Of a stretch of DNA of 64,000 bases, positions 1 through 11,609 are shown piece by piece (the stretch's first letter is position 1; every line of letters begins with the position of its first letter). The stretch comes from Ceratopteris richardii. Lineage: Eukaryota > Streptophyta > Polypodiopsida > Polypodiales > Pteridaceae. Location: NCBI GenBank assembly GCA_020310875.1, contig CM035407.1, positions 90,347,132 to 90,411,131 on the forward strand. The letters run 5' to 3'. Below the pieces are notes generated by a model, which worked only from the letters and a program-made list of their open reading frames with translations, made no database searches and was not told where the DNA came from. The position numbers were made by a program, and so were the translations under genes.

Positions 1-2185
1 CAGAGGCCTCTACATAAAAAATAGAGTCTGCTAATGTTGTGCAGAATGAAGAATGGGTGTTTGGTACTGTTTGTAGTTTTGACCCATCTTCTCATGAGAA
101 GCATATGTCTGTAGTAGACTCATATGTTTGGTATTTTGATAGTGGGGGAACCAAACATATTAACTCGTAGCGCAGTTTCTTCACTTCACTTGAGCCTACC
201 CCTACAAGGAATACCATCACATGTGCTAACAACTCCTCTTATCCTATCATGGGAGTTGCTAAGATCATTCTGACTATTGTTGATGGTAGTTCTTTCACCT
301 TGTTAGATGCTTTATTTGTGCCAGGGATCAAGAAAAATATCTTATGAGTTTCAGCATTAGCCAAGATTGGCTTGGTTGTGAAATTTGTTGAAGACATATG
401 TAGAGTTCATGATCTGTCAAATGGTGACATGGTTATTGCTTCTAGCATTTTATGTCATGGGTTGTATCGTCATAGACTATGCATGATCTGTGAATGATTC
501 AACATGTGCAGTACATGATTCTCACGCTATGTCATATGCAAAGCTTTGGCATGCATGCTTTGGTCATCTGAATTTTGCTAGTTTGCTACACTTGTAGACA
601 TTTGAAATGGTGTCCTCTTTCCCCAAACTTCAGGCACCCCAAAAACATGTCTATGAAGGCTATATTTTGGGCAAAATGTAGCGTTCCTCCTTTCCAAAAG
701 ATGGTTCAATTTGGGCTACTCCAAAATTACAGCTTGTACATAATGATGTCTGTGGTCCTATGTAGAAACCTTCTTTTGGAAACTATCTTTACTTTGTGAC
801 TTTCATTGATGATTTTTCCAAGCATGCATGGGTATATCCACTCAAAGCAAAGTCTGAAGTGTTTATGTGCTTCAAACAGTTTTTGTTTTTTTTTTTGAAA
901 ATCTATCAGCATGTAAAATGGGCACCCTCCGTTTTGATCAAGGGGGGGAATATATGTCTTCTGACTTTAAGCTAAACATGGGATAAAACATCAATGTACA
1001 ATTTTGTATACACCTCAGCAAAATGGAGTTGCTGAACGGAAGAATAAGTCACTCATGGAAATGGCGAGGTGTATGGTCAAGAGTCAGGCTTTAACACATA
1101 GTTTCTAGCTTGAGGTTGTCATGTGCTTAACTGGTGTCCCAATAAGGCACTACAATCTATCACTCCATATGAGGCTTGGCATGGTCGCAAGCCATCTGTT
1201 GCTCATGTGCATGTTTTTGGTTGTCTTGCTAATGCTTTAGTTCCTGAAGAACATCGTAGGAAATTGGATGATAAAGCAGTAGAATGTATTTTTGTTGGGT
1301 AGAGTTCTGAAAGCAAATTCTATCATCTATATCATCCACAGACTAAAGGCATTTTGGTTAGCCATGATGCTGTTTTTGTGGAAGATGCTATTTAGCATTT
1401 ACTTTCATGTACGAAGGAGATATCTGTTTACTCCAAAGAAATGTATGATACTTTGCAACCTCTTTTTACAGGTGGACAGTCTAGTACTGGTCCTAATGAG
1501 AAAACTTCTTAGCCATTGCAGGTTTCATGTGACGATGCAGATCATTCTGTTTCTAATGCAGATTTGCATGATGCACTTGTTGATGAGAGAACTAATATTG
1601 AGGAGGCAAAAATTATGCCAAAATGGCTAGTGCAAACTTTGCGTGATAGCAAATTAGATTGACCTCTATCACATCGTACTTGTTCAAGCTCTCATAGTGC
1701 CTCTTTTGCATCAGATTGCTATGTTATGGTTGCATCTAGTCTCTATGATGAGACTGAACCTCTTTCCTTTGATGAAGCACAAAATTCTGAACATTGTTTG
1801 GCTGCAATGCAATCTGAATACGATGGTATCATGAAAAATGGTACCTAGTCTTTATGTGACTTGCCCCCTGGCAAGAAGGCCATTGGCACTAAGTCGATAT
1901 ACAAGCTGAAGTGTAAACTTGATGGAATAGTTGATAGGTATAAGACTAGTCTTGTTGCAAAGGGTTATGCGCAGGAAAGAGGTATTGATTTTGATGAAAC
2001 CTTTGCACCTACTTGTCGAATGACTACTGTTCGCAGCATCTCTGCACTTGCAGCTCATCATGATTGGAATGTACATCAGTTGACATTAAAACAACATTTT
2101 TGAATGGTGACTTGCATGAAGAAGTGTATGTTTTTCAGCCCCATGTCTTTGTGTAGAAAGGGCATGAAAACCAAGTGTGCAGGTT
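1..2185 (+). pseudogene. COP1: decayed Ty1/copia gag-pol, 5' part to early reverse transcriptase
   Basis: Conceptual translation in shifting frames gives the usual copia order. A protease-like WYFDSGGTKHINS lies near 127-168. The integrase zinc region starts at LWHACFGHLNF (about 547). Integrase core pieces VHNDVCGP and FVTFIDDFSKHAWVYPLKAK lie near 735-850, and QQNGVAERKNK lies near 1015. Reverse transcriptase begins around 1750, and YKTSLVAKGYAQERGIDFDE lies at 1939-2000. Many stops and frameshifts break it, so it is not functional. Homology stops at 2185, exactly where the DP1 LTR begins, so DP1 most likely inserted here. The missing polymerase half is not adjacent; a copia RNase H scrap on the same strand at 20533-20826 may be its tail, but about 1 kb of polymerase would also have to be lost. 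Copia assignment is firm; the lineage within copia is not resolved. Confidence 0.85.
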
Positions 2186-2781
2186 TGGTGTAGCTCAAGC
2201 GTAAGCACCACCTCCTTTACTTGTCAATCCGCAGAGACGTGAGGACCGGTATGAAGACAACAAGCAAGTGAGTGAAAGCACACAAACATGCACACACATA
2301 CACACACATGCGCACAAGGTAAGATCAAAGAGAGGAACAATGGAAAGCTTAGATTGCAAAAGAGTTCTCTTACAAAAGCTCTACTCTCTAACAAGCTAAC
2401 CTCAAAAATGAGCTCTCTAGCTGTTTTTATAGTTTTTTGACTAGTTTTGGCCTTATCCAGACCTAGTGTCCAATCTAGTTAAAAATTAGGTTCCAAGGCT
2501 TATTTGAGGGCTCAAACGAAGTCTAAAAATTATGAAAATTGGTAGGATGATACTTCTAATACTCCTCAAGCTCGAGGACTCCTCGGATTGAACAAAATGG
2601 AGTTATAAAAATATGAAATGGTATTTACAAAGGTTTTTATTGATGAAAATCACTATTTTTGTAGGGATTTCTTCTGAAAATTTGACATACACTTCTTGGA
2701 GCTCCCTACTTGCTCCTTCTTTTTGTGTGTCCTCCTCTTTGATGTGCTCTTATGCTTTTTCCTTGACCTTCAGCTTCAACA
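2186..2781 (-). repeat. DP1 3' LTR (596 bp)
   Basis: On the element strand it starts TGTTGAAG (at 2781) and ends CTACACCA (at 2186), the usual TG...CA ends. It aligns along most of its length with the DP3 LTR (57044-57662) and over its 3' part (plus orientation) with the DP2 LTR (24164-24455). Both ends are fixed independently: the polypurine tract abuts 2782, and in DP3 and DP4 the same terminal sequence abuts the primer site. It contains CA-rich microsatellite sequence near 2278-2320. Confidence 0.88.
2425..2431 (-). promoter_or_regulatory. TATA box in DP1 LTR
   Basis: TATAAAA on the element strand. The matching position in the DP3 LTR (57295-57301) is also TATAAAA although flanking bases differ, which supports it as the LTR promoter. 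Confidence 0.55.
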
Positions 2782-2799
2782 CTCCCCCCCCCCTCTCGA
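2782..2799 (-). other. DP1 polypurine tract
   Basis: On the element strand a run of purines with about ten consecutive G directly precedes the LTR TG. It primes plus-strand DNA synthesis in the family. DP2 has the equivalent tract at 24456-24466. Confidence 0.75.
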
Positions 2800-3108
2800 G
2801 TCTATCATCCCTGAGAGACCCTTGTTGTAATGGTTGTTCCAGGTAGTGCTGTGAGAGGTAGTGTCCATTCGATAAGAACCAGAGCCGTCTATCTTCCAAA
2901 TGTGGGAGGGTTGGTTGTCCGGTTCTTCTTTTGTCACTATGAGCCTTTGCAAGTGGTAGTCCTTTGGTATGTGCTTCTTCCTTGGATTCCAACATGATTG
3001 TGTCGTTGTGAGTCTCCATTGATGGCCTCTAGATCTTCTTAAGATGATGTTCATAGTAGTCACACCAAGTACTCATAACTCATAATGAATGATGGGTAAG
3101 TGTGTTCG
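2800..3108 (-). pseudogene. DP1 ORF2 C-terminal remnant
   Basis: The translated end next to the polypurine tract reads LEQPLQQGSLRDDR, which resembles the DP2 ORF2 terminus IDQTVEQRSVRGDIP at the same distance from the LTR. This shows that DP1 once carried ORF2 and that its stop lies within a few bases of the polypurine tract. Further upstream (about 2870-3108) I see no clear match to the ORF2 of DP2 or DP3. The evidence is short, so the call is tentative. Confidence 0.5.
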
Positions 3109-3207
3109 TGCATGGGTTGAGGAAAATATGTGCCTTGTGCATGGCCCTGTAATGTAGCCCTATACATGCTTACTTGGAAAATGCATTGGAAGAAGTATGG
3201 TGCAAAA
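3109..3207 (+). repeat. Direct repeat, left copy, flanking the AGO fragment
   Basis: Runs from GTGCATGGG to ATGGTGCAAAA and aligns by eye at roughly three quarters identity with 4016-4109. The shared core is a GTAATGT-GCCCTATA block. The two copies bracket 808 bp that contain the ARGONAUTE fragment and a CT microsatellite. Confidence 0.65.
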
Positions 3208-3432
3208 ATTGGGGTCTTGAGCTAAGTGCTCAAGGGTATGCCGACGAAGAGGTTTCCTAATCTATCATGGTTATGGTGTTGCCAAGGTAAAAGATAATTA
3301 CCATGGTGAAGCATCGATCAATGTTTATCTCTTCGTGTTGTGCTCCCGACATTTGTGATGGACATTGCTGATGAATGTCCGTGTTGAGGATCCACTAATG
3401 AAATTCTTTGAGTGCCTGGTCCTGTTTGCTCT

Positions 3433-3885
3433 CTTCAAAGCAACATTTGCCAAATACTGAGAATTGAATTTCTTTATATTCCTTGACAAACGATAGTGGG
3501 TAACTACACGAAGCTTAGTTTCACATATTGTTGTTAGCTCACCATAAGCCGGAGTCTTCTCATCCAGTATACATACAAGGATTTGCAGTGTACCAAAACT
3601 ACCCTTTGCAAATATCTCCTTGGATGCTCTTGTACATACAGTAGTTAAGCATCGCTCAAGTTGTGGACCTTCAAGCTCTTCCCTCCTACCATGGTAAGGG
3701 GAAACAATAGTTGTGGATGCCATGTTCATGCCAGGTGCTTGACATCTACCAGATAAGGTAGCCATAATATCATTTGCTAGCCGAGACACACTTCTAACAA
3801 AACTGATAAATGCCCAGTAATCAATGGTTCCACCTTCAACTAAGCATGACTCATTCACGTTCCATGAGCCAAACCTGGGAACAAG
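3433..3885 (-). pseudogene. Captured ARGONAUTE gene fragment (MID region to the PIWI border)
   Basis: The minus-strand frame is open over about 150 codons and matches plant AGO proteins in order: GSWN (start of the MID region), VEGGT then W two residues on, FVRSV, GM, an ILVCILDE strand, YGELTTICET, LRVV, and QYLANVALK just before the PIWI domain. The ICET and QYLANVALK motifs favour the AGO1/5/10 type over AGO4. The PIWI catalytic residues are not included, so no slicer is encoded. There is no start or stop of its own: upstream it runs straight into a CT/GA microsatellite, and after VALK the similarity ends. No intron interrupts it, although plant AGO genes usually have several introns over such a length, so a spliced RNA source is likely. 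It lies in the same sense as DP1 in the space normally held by ORF2. Confidence 0.85.
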
Positions 3886-3886
3886 T

Positions 3887-3932
<46 letters not shown>
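3886..3932. repeat. (CT)n microsatellite
   Basis: About 22 uninterrupted CT dinucleotides directly abutting the 5' end of the AGO fragment. It marks the capture junction. Confidence 0.95.
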
Positions 3933-3935
<3 letters not shown>

Positions 3936-4015
3936 AATTGCAAAACAATGTCACCAAACAAGAAGACAGATATTAATATCAGAAAAAATAATTGACATAT
4001 GTCAATGTGCTCTTG

Positions 4016-4109
4016 TGCATGGGACTCTCAAATGTGTCTATGCACGGCCATGTAATGTGGCCCTATATTAATGCATACTTTGGAAATGCATGACCTGAAT
4101 GGTGCAAAA
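4016..4109 (+). repeat. Direct repeat, right copy, flanking the AGO fragment
   Basis: Partner of 3109-3207, same orientation. The DP1 pol tail resumes immediately to the right (4161 onward), so this repeat is at the edge of recognisable element sequence. Confidence 0.65.
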
Positions 4110-4160
4110 GACATGGTTGTGCTAGGAGCACATGGTTGTTGCTCGTCAAGGCTTTCGATG

Positions 4161-4880
4161 TTATTTGTAAATATTGATGCAATTTGTCTTGGAGATATCC
4201 ATTGGATCTTGAAATGGTGTAAGCCTGTGATTGTTGAATGACAACTGATCCTTCCTCTTTATGGGGATCCATTTGAGAATGGTCCTCGACTCTTTGGTGA
4301 TCTCCTTTGGCTGCTTCACGTTCGGATGGTTTTTGGAGGGTTTGATCCTTCGTGGTTGGCTCTTTGGTTCTGTCGAGGCTACTGGTGTTTTTGGCTTCCA
4401 TACCCATACCATTGTTGCTGTTCTGCTGACTTCTGCCGAAGAAGTGGGATTATCTTCCTTGTCTCTCCTTGGCTTCTTGATTGAGACCTTTTTCATAGTG
4501 GAGAGCATAGGCCTTTGTGCCTCTAAGAGCCCATTGGGAACCCACATGTGTAATCGTCCTTGTTGAGCTGTAACTAATTTCTTAGGCACCCAAATTTGTC
4601 GCAGACCTTCTTGTTGAGTTGGTCGTGGTTGCTTGGTTCTGGTCCTTGCATTGTTGACTTGCGTGGGTGGGAATTGTGTTGGCAAGGCTGGTGGCTGCTC
4701 TCTTTTTCGTACCCAGATCTGCTTCATGCCTGGAACTGCTTTCTTGTCGAATGGTGTCTTTCTATTTGATATAGTAGTTGTCTTGAACGGTTGTGTTTGC
4801 CTTTGTAGTGGAACTATTGTGGCTACCTGAGTCTTTGAAAAAGAAGAGGGATTCACCCCCCTTCGAACCTGTTCTTCCAC
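4161..4880 (-). pseudogene. DP1 pol C-terminal tail with W-V-P-K repeats
   Basis: An open frame of 239 codons that is basic and proline-rich. It contains spaced repeats of a tryptophan motif: QIWVRKREQP, RQIWVPKKL, HMWVPNG, VWVWKPK and LKWIPIKRK, about 25-50 residues apart. The same series occurs at the same place in DP2 (27396-28207) and DP3 (40314-41130), so it is a conserved part of the polyprotein after the second protease and not chance. It ends at a stop at 4161. No known domain is recognised; the W and basic residues could bind nucleic acid or a protein partner, which is inference. A frame break lies between this and the second protease (4881-5021). Confidence 0.7.
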
Positions 4881-5021
4881 GATTGACTCCTTCTACATCA
4901 TAGAGCTTTTGACACATACAACATCTTCTTCCATATGATTAGTCTTAGAAGAACTGTGAGAATGTGGGACATCTGGATTTGTGAGCATGCAGTTCTCTAA
5001 TTCTAATGTAATGCATTGTTC

Positions 5022-5893
5022 CTATACCCAAACTTGAAGAATTTGACTTCTTATGTTTAAGTTAACTACATGGTCATAGATCCAATCTTGACCCAAGACA
5101 AGTGGTTTTGTAAGGTTCTCATCTTGACACACTAGCACTTTGACTTTCATTGGAACATCTTGAAGGTAGATGGGAAGTTCCACCTCGCCCAAACAAGGGG
5201 TTTCCACACCTCCCAATCCTATGAGATAAGCTTCTATGGGATTGATGTTCAACTGCAAGTCTTGGCAGTAGGAAAGTCTAACTACACTACTTGTTGCACC
5301 TAAGTCAATCAATGCTTTCACAGTCCTTGCACCCTTTCCTTGTCCTATCTCTATGGTCACAAAGGGACGTCGGTCAATGACTTGAGAAGTCGCTATGCCT
5401 GATTTTTGGCACATACCCATGTGATATTTTGGGGCTTTTGAGTTGACATCTAGGCCTAGTCGCCTTAACTTATTTTTCCTTATGCGCTCTCTAGCCTCTG
5501 CTTGTGCTTCTTCTCTGACTCTCAGCTCTTTTTCTTTTCGTTTCTTAGCAGTGTTGAGTCTCATTAGCATGTCCTTTGTAAGAGGTTCTTGATATAACTT
5601 GACTCCACAACCACTGATATAGTTTGGCAAGATGTCACCTTCTAAAGTAGCCAATTGAACCGCACCGCTGGTGGAAATTCTATTAATGATCATGGGTCCA
5701 TATCCTCTTTTTCCAACTTATGTGCATGTTGCTTTAGTGTGTAAACCAACACTAGGTCTCTGTCTTTTAATCCCGTGTCCTTGATGTGCGCATCGAAGTA
5801 TGCCTTTTGTCTTTTCTTTGCAGCATAGATGCGTGTAGCTGCTCGTAGCCTTGTCTCACCTAAGCGCTCTAGATCAAAGATCCTTGATGACAA
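5022..5893 (-). pseudogene. DP1 integrase C-terminus and second retropepsin-like domain (PR2)
   Basis: Two overlapping frames (5893-5690 and 5693-5022) continue the integrase. The end of integrase (KKRQKAYFDAH, LVLVYTLKQHA, then GAVQLATLEGD) is followed by a charged linker and a retropepsin-like domain: FVTIEIGQGK, ALIDLGATSSVV (5309 downward), IGLGGVETPCLGEVELPIYL, KVLVCQD and LVLGQDWIYD. The flap-side glycines and the LVLGQDW strand are those of retroviral-type aspartic proteases. Here the catalytic triplet is DLG rather than DSG, so this copy is probably inactive; DP3 has DSG at the same place. A separate DSG protease lies upstream in the same polyprotein (9765). Confidence 0.75.
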
Positions 5894-8772
5894 CTCATGT
5901 CCATTCCACTCCTATTCTTGTGCTACTTTTAAAGGAGGGATTGAGAAATCTAATGGTAGCACAACATTCTATCCAAAGACCATCTGAAATGGGGTGGCAT
6001 TGAGTGCCGTTTTATAGGCAACCCGGTAAGCCCAAACAACATGATGAAGTTGTTTGTCCTAATCAGAGCATTTATTATTTACTAGTTTAGTCAAGACATT
6101 ACATAGGATCTTGTTTGTGCTCTCAACTTGTCTGTTAGCTTGGGGATGATAGGGGGCGGACTTCTTATGTATCACCAAGAATTCTTGGAGAAGATTTTCA
6201 ATGACTTCATTCAAGAAGTGTGTGCCTCTATCACTCACTAACTCTATTGGTAGTCCATATCTTGTGAACACATTATCAAATAAGAACTTAGCTGTTGTTT
6301 GAGCATCATTCTTTGTTGTGGCTTTTACTTCCACCCACTTGGTAAGGTAATCTATGGCTACAATGATGTACTCTACATGGAAGTTTCTAGCTAGGGGGTT
6401 AACAGGACCTACAAAGTCTATACCCCACTTCGAGAATGCACGTCCTCCCATCATGGGCCTCAAAGGCGTCTCGTCTTTTCTGATAGGATATTTTACACGT
6501 TGACATGTGTCACATTTCTTCACATAGGTATGTGCATCCATATGAAGAGTGGGCCACCAGGGTCCTGAGAATAGAATGGTCTTGATTACTCGATCAGGAC
6601 CGAAGTGTCCACCTACAACACTACTGTGTGCAGTCTCTAAGACTTTCAAATAGTCTGATTCATGAACACACAATCTTAGGCAACCATCTTTTCCTCTTCG
6701 ATATAAGTTGTCTCCAAATAAGGCATAGTCTTGAGCCTCTTGCTCCATGCTTCGTCTTCTTGCTAGACTAGCCTCTTTGGGTAATGTTCCCGATCTCGTA
6801 AATTCTACCAATGGAGTGCTCCAATCTGGCATTAATGACACTTGATAAAGTGTCGCATGCTCCACTGGGGGTTTTTTCTGGCACATTGGACAATTCTTAA
6901 TCCACTCATGAATTTCTTTGTCCATGCTAGGCCAATACACTCCTAAACGTTTTAGATTCAGCAATGTGCGTTGTTTAGAATAGTGATTACCTAGCAATAA
7001 TTCATGGGCTTGTTGCAACCAACTGCTATGTTCGTCATCCTCAACACAACAAGCTAGTACACCTTGTGTATCTTGTTTGTACATGCTTCCTGCCAATATG
7101 TGATATTTTTGTGATTTTACAATTTCTTCTTGTGATGTTTTAACATTCTTATTTGCGGGTCCGAAGGTTAGGACTGGTACCAACTTATTTGCCCATTTAG
7201 GAACCACTTCTAAATTGAACAGATAAGCGTCAGGTAGTTCATCAGACACTCCTTGAGGTGGCTCTCCTGAAGTAATGCGAGAAAGGTGATCTGCTCGGAG
7301 GTGGGTTTTACCTTTCCTGACAACAACTTCAAAGTCATATTCCATTAGTAAGAGGAACCATCTTACTAAGCATCCCGTATTGCAAGGTTTATTGACCAAA
7401 TATAACAAAGTTTGATGATCAGTGAAAAACTTGAACTTGTTGGCCAATAAATAGTGTCTAAACTTCTTCACAGCATATACCATGCCTAAGCCTTCTTGCT
7501 CGGTTGTGATATAATTTCTTTCAGTTGGGTTTAGTTGTCTACTAGCATATGCTATGGGCAAATCTAAATTCCCTTCACCTGTGGGTTGTGCTAGCACACA
7601 TCCGATGGCATGATTGGAGGCATCCATATGGACATGGAATGGCTTACTCCAATCTGGGGTTGTCAATATTGGTGCTGTGCACAAACGTCTTTTTAGCTCA
7701 TTGAAGGAGTTATCACATTCATTGTTCCACTCAAAATTTGTCAACAAACCATAAAGAGGTTTAGCTATGATCGCATACATGTGGATAAACCTACGATAAT
7801 ATCCACAATGGCCCATAAAAGCTTGTACCTCTTTAATGTTCCTTGGCCTTGGTAACTCCACTATGGCTCTTACTTTGTCCTCATCTGTTGAGATTCCGTT
7901 CTTAGAAACAATATGACCTAAGATTTTACCTTGACACACCATGAACACACACTTTTCTGGGTTCATACACACTCGATATTCTCTACACTTGTTGAAGATC
8001 TGTCTGAGCTCAGGGATGTGGTATCTTCTTTCTTGGGAATGAGCACATAAATCATCCACATATACTTCTAAGCTCTTTCGCAAGAACTCTTTGAAGACAT
8101 GACACATGAGCCTTTGGAATGTTGCAGGTGCATTGGTGAGCCCAAATGGCATCACACGAAATGCAAAAATTCCCCACTCCATGGCAAAAGCTGTTTTGTG
8201 TTGATCTTCTGGGGCAATGGCTACTTGATTGTAACCTGAAAATCCATCAAGGAAGCTATAAACTTCCTTTCTGCAACACACTCCAATAGGTGTTCTGTGA
8301 TTGGAAGCGGATAACTATCTCTGATCGTAGCGGCATTAACTTTCTTAAGGTTAATACACACTCGCAACTTCCCGTTCTTCTTGGGCACCACTACAATGGG
8401 GGACACCCATTCAGTATGCTCAATCTCATAGATGAATCCAGCTTCAATCAACCTATCAATTTCTTCTTTTATTTTAGCCGCATAAGTGTCATTATATGTG
8501 TAGGGCTTCTGTTTGGTGGGCTTGGCGTTGGCAGTCATGGGGATCGTATGAGAGCATATTCTTGGATCTACCCCCTTCAAGTCTCTATAGTGCCATGCAA
8601 ACACGTCCCTATATTCCCTTAATAGAGCTACGAGCTCCATTTCTTCTTTTGCACTTAAGTCATCTCCTATGTAGGTACATCTCTCTTCGTTCTCCTCAAT
8701 GGTCACAACAATATTTTTGGTCTTTTCTTTATTATCATATGATTCTCCTATGATGGCCTCTCTCTTAGGCAT
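5894..8772 (-). pseudogene. DP1 reverse transcriptase, RNase H and integrase
   Basis: Frames 8772-8221 and 8281-6059 carry the polymerase. RT motifs are WVSPIVVVPKKNGKLRVC, FLDGFSGYNQVAIAPEDQ, MPFGLTNAPATFQRLM and VYVDDLCAHS, with the two catalytic Asp at 8051-8056. RNase H follows with HVHMDASNHAIGCVLAQP and ITTEQEGLGMVYAVKKFRHYL. Integrase has the HHCC finger (GGHFGP ... CDTCQR) and the core WGIDFVGP ... YLTKWVE ... LVSDRGTHF ... YHPQAN. A stop at 6059 replaces a Trp present in DP3, and a frameshift separates the two RT pieces. It is clearly Ty3/gypsy, but the YVDDLCAHS box is not one I can place in a named plant lineage. RT priming would need the lost 5' primer site, so the copy is dead. 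Confidence 0.88.
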
Positions 8773-11330
8773 TCATACCAAAATTTTGCGGTCGTCAACT
8801 TCATATTTCTTGAAATTCTCTGGTACTTCAAACAATGATTCCTCTTCTTCTTGTTTCACTGCTTTTCTTTTCTTTTTCTTTTGACTGCTCTCACTTCCAT
8901 CCTTTGAATTTACCGTTTTAATGCTTGTGAGAGGTTCTTCTTCTTTTTGGTTAAACACTCCTACATCTTCTAAATAGTGCTTTTCCGAGGTAAAGCAACT
9001 ATCCATCACAATGGACTCTAGATCGTCATCGTTCTCTTCTTCTTCTATGACATCACTAGGGTCACATTCTTCTAGCAAGGGCTGACACATGAACACTGAA
9101 ATATCATAACCCTCCTCATCACAATGAGGTGTCCATTGTTCTTCATTGACTGTAATGTCCATGGCAGCTAAGATTTCTGCCCAACCATGAGGCTCAAATT
9201 CCTCATCTGGAAAGATCATCGGTGTATAGGCTAGGTCTTTAATTGGTTTATCTCCTGGAGAAGTTCCTTCTTCTCTTGCCTTTAAGCGTTTTTCCTCTCC
9301 CTCTGCGACTTTGCACATCCACAAATGAGTATCTTCATTCAATCAAGATGGATCAGGTGAACTTCTAGAATGCACAGAGATGGAATCTTCTTTCGCTTTG
9401 TGGATAGAATTCCACTGTAGGGGTGGTACATCTCTGAAGGTGTAATCCTTCAAATTGACCTTGGTGGTGATCCCTAAGTGCTGCAAGTACAAGGAGTTGG
9501 TTCCCCAATCCTGTACTATTTGCAATTGTCGTAGGAAGGGTCTTCCTAGGATCATCTCATAGACATTATTTTTCTCAAAGTCACATATAGCAAATGTATG
9601 TTCAAACTCTACACCCCAAGTGGTTAGAGTTATCCCTTTAGTAATCCTAGAGGTCTTTCAAAATGACCATCGGCCATTTGAAGCTTCATTCTAATTGGTC
9701 TTAATGTGGGTTTGCCCCATTGCTTCCACAAGGAGGTGGTTGCAATAGCAACACCAACACCTGAATCTATGATTGCTTCAGTTGTGAAACCTTGGTAGGT
9801 GATTGGAAGATAAGTATTACCTTCTTCACCCTCACACATGTCTCCTATTTTATCGAGAGGTATCTCTGGAGCTCTGATCTGAAGAGACTCAGATTCCCAT
9901 GGGCCTGGAAATTGAGGCAATTCTTCTAAGGTATTAGATTCAAAATCTAATCTTTCATCTTCTTGTTGTTCTGCTTCATCTCCGTAAATAGATGGAATGT
10001 CTTGGGGAAATTGATCATGAAGGTCATCAATCTCACGAATAGGAGGGGAATTACCCTTCTCCTTGGCCCATTTCTCCTCTTGTATTTCCCGCAAGAACTC
10101 TTGAGAGTGCTCTTGAATTGAAGGAGGTATTCCAGCATCCGTGGAATTAGGAACATAAGCTCCCATTGGTGGTGAGCTTCTTCTCTTAATAACTAGTTGA
10201 GCCTGTGGAGGTAAAGAAACTTGTGGTTTGTTTACCAACTTTTCTAATCTTTCTAGTAAGCCTTGGAAATGCAAATCCGGTTTGATAGAGTTTGTCTGAT
10301 TGAACTTTTGATGAGTCTCAAGTAAAGCTTGAGCTTGTTCTACCATTTTCATATACATTTTCATCCGTTCAATCTCTAAATCCGCTCTAGGGTAACTCTT
10401 GTCTAGGTTTGCAATTGTTGGCCCTTCTTGAAGTTGAGCCGAGTAGGCCTTGAACATCATGTCCAAGCCTTCTGGGGTTGGACCTGCAAGAACAGACCCT
10501 GGTTGTGGTCTATTTACAATGGGTGGTGAAATGGGATGAGGTGGAGTGGATGGAGTTTCGGCATGTGAGGGACTTTGAAATTCAATGTCATCTATTTTTG
10601 TTTTCGCTTCTTTCAGGCTTTCTTCTAGTTTCGATAACTTTTTATTCCACTTGCGATTGGCCTTCTCTCTAGTATCTTTCCATGTTCTTGTTTTCCTCTT
10701 ACTAGGCTCTCCTGATTCACTCAACTCTGATTTCTCTACTGGTTTATCTTGTTTTAATGCTTGTGCTCTAGTAACTGCCTGTACAGGAGCCACATTACTA
10801 CTACTTGCACTTGAATCCACCACTAAGCCTACCACATTAATGGGTGTAACCTTGGGTGCACTAGAGGGGTTTCTTGGACAATCTATGGGGAGATGGTCTT
10901 TGCCACACTTAGGACAAAAAGCTTGTATTGTGATAGCCTGACCTTGACTCGGAGATGGTGGGTGGGGACAATCACGAATGAAATGGTCACCTTGACATCT
11001 AAAACATGGTCCTCTAGAGGCTTGTGGTCTCATTTTTCTCAATTGGGGCCTCAAGTTAGGATTTGTATACATGACATTTGAGTATTCAGGCTCCCAATTT
11101 TGTTCCATAAGTGGTGCCTCATATTGATATGAGTGAATCTCACTATGCTCAGGTGACTCTATGTAATAAGCATGTGGACTACCTTCATGGGAGTAGTCTG
11201 AGCTATGAGCATGGGAGTCATTATCTGGTATCAATGGGGTTAGTGGCATCAATGCTGTATTTGGATTTTCCTCTCCCACAGCATACTTGATTGGAATCAC
11301 ATTGGCAGCAGCTGGTGGTTGGTTTCCCAA
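8773..11330 (-). pseudogene. DP1 Gag zinc knuckles, protease 1 and linker to RT
   Basis: Three frames (11330-9630, 9555-9343, 9342-8773) contain two zinc knuckles, CFRCQGDHFIRDC and CPKCGKDHLPIDC, a long charged linker, then the first protease: YLPITYQGFTTEAIIDSGVG with the catalytic Asp at 9765-9767, MKLQMADGH and the MILGRPF strand. Downstream is an acidic linker ending at a basic KKKKRK patch that leads into RT. The protease triplet DSG is intact, but frame breaks lie just after it (about 9560-9630) and at 9342. Order and spacing match the uninterrupted frame of DP4. Confidence 0.85.
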
Positions 11331-11609
11331 GACTGGTTGTGGCCTATATTGTGCCTGATATTGTTGTTGTGGTCGATAATATGGTTGTTGGTATTGGTTC
11401 TGACACCTACCTTGTTGGTAAGATTGCTGATAAGTTTGTCTAATAGCCTACCTATTGTAGGGACAATCTTGAGTCGTGTGGTTCATGTATTTTCTCTCAA
11501 TAGTGCAATATGGAGCATTCCTTTCTCTAATGTTTTGGTTTTGCATTGGGCATACGTTAGCCATGTGGTCCCCTCCGCAGGTATAACATCGGTTCAATGA
11601 GGTGACTCT

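Noticed and set aside
4261..4830. Plus-strand ORFs of 101 and 65 codons
   Set aside because: They are antisense to the DP1 pol tail, whose motifs are conserved in DP2 and DP3.
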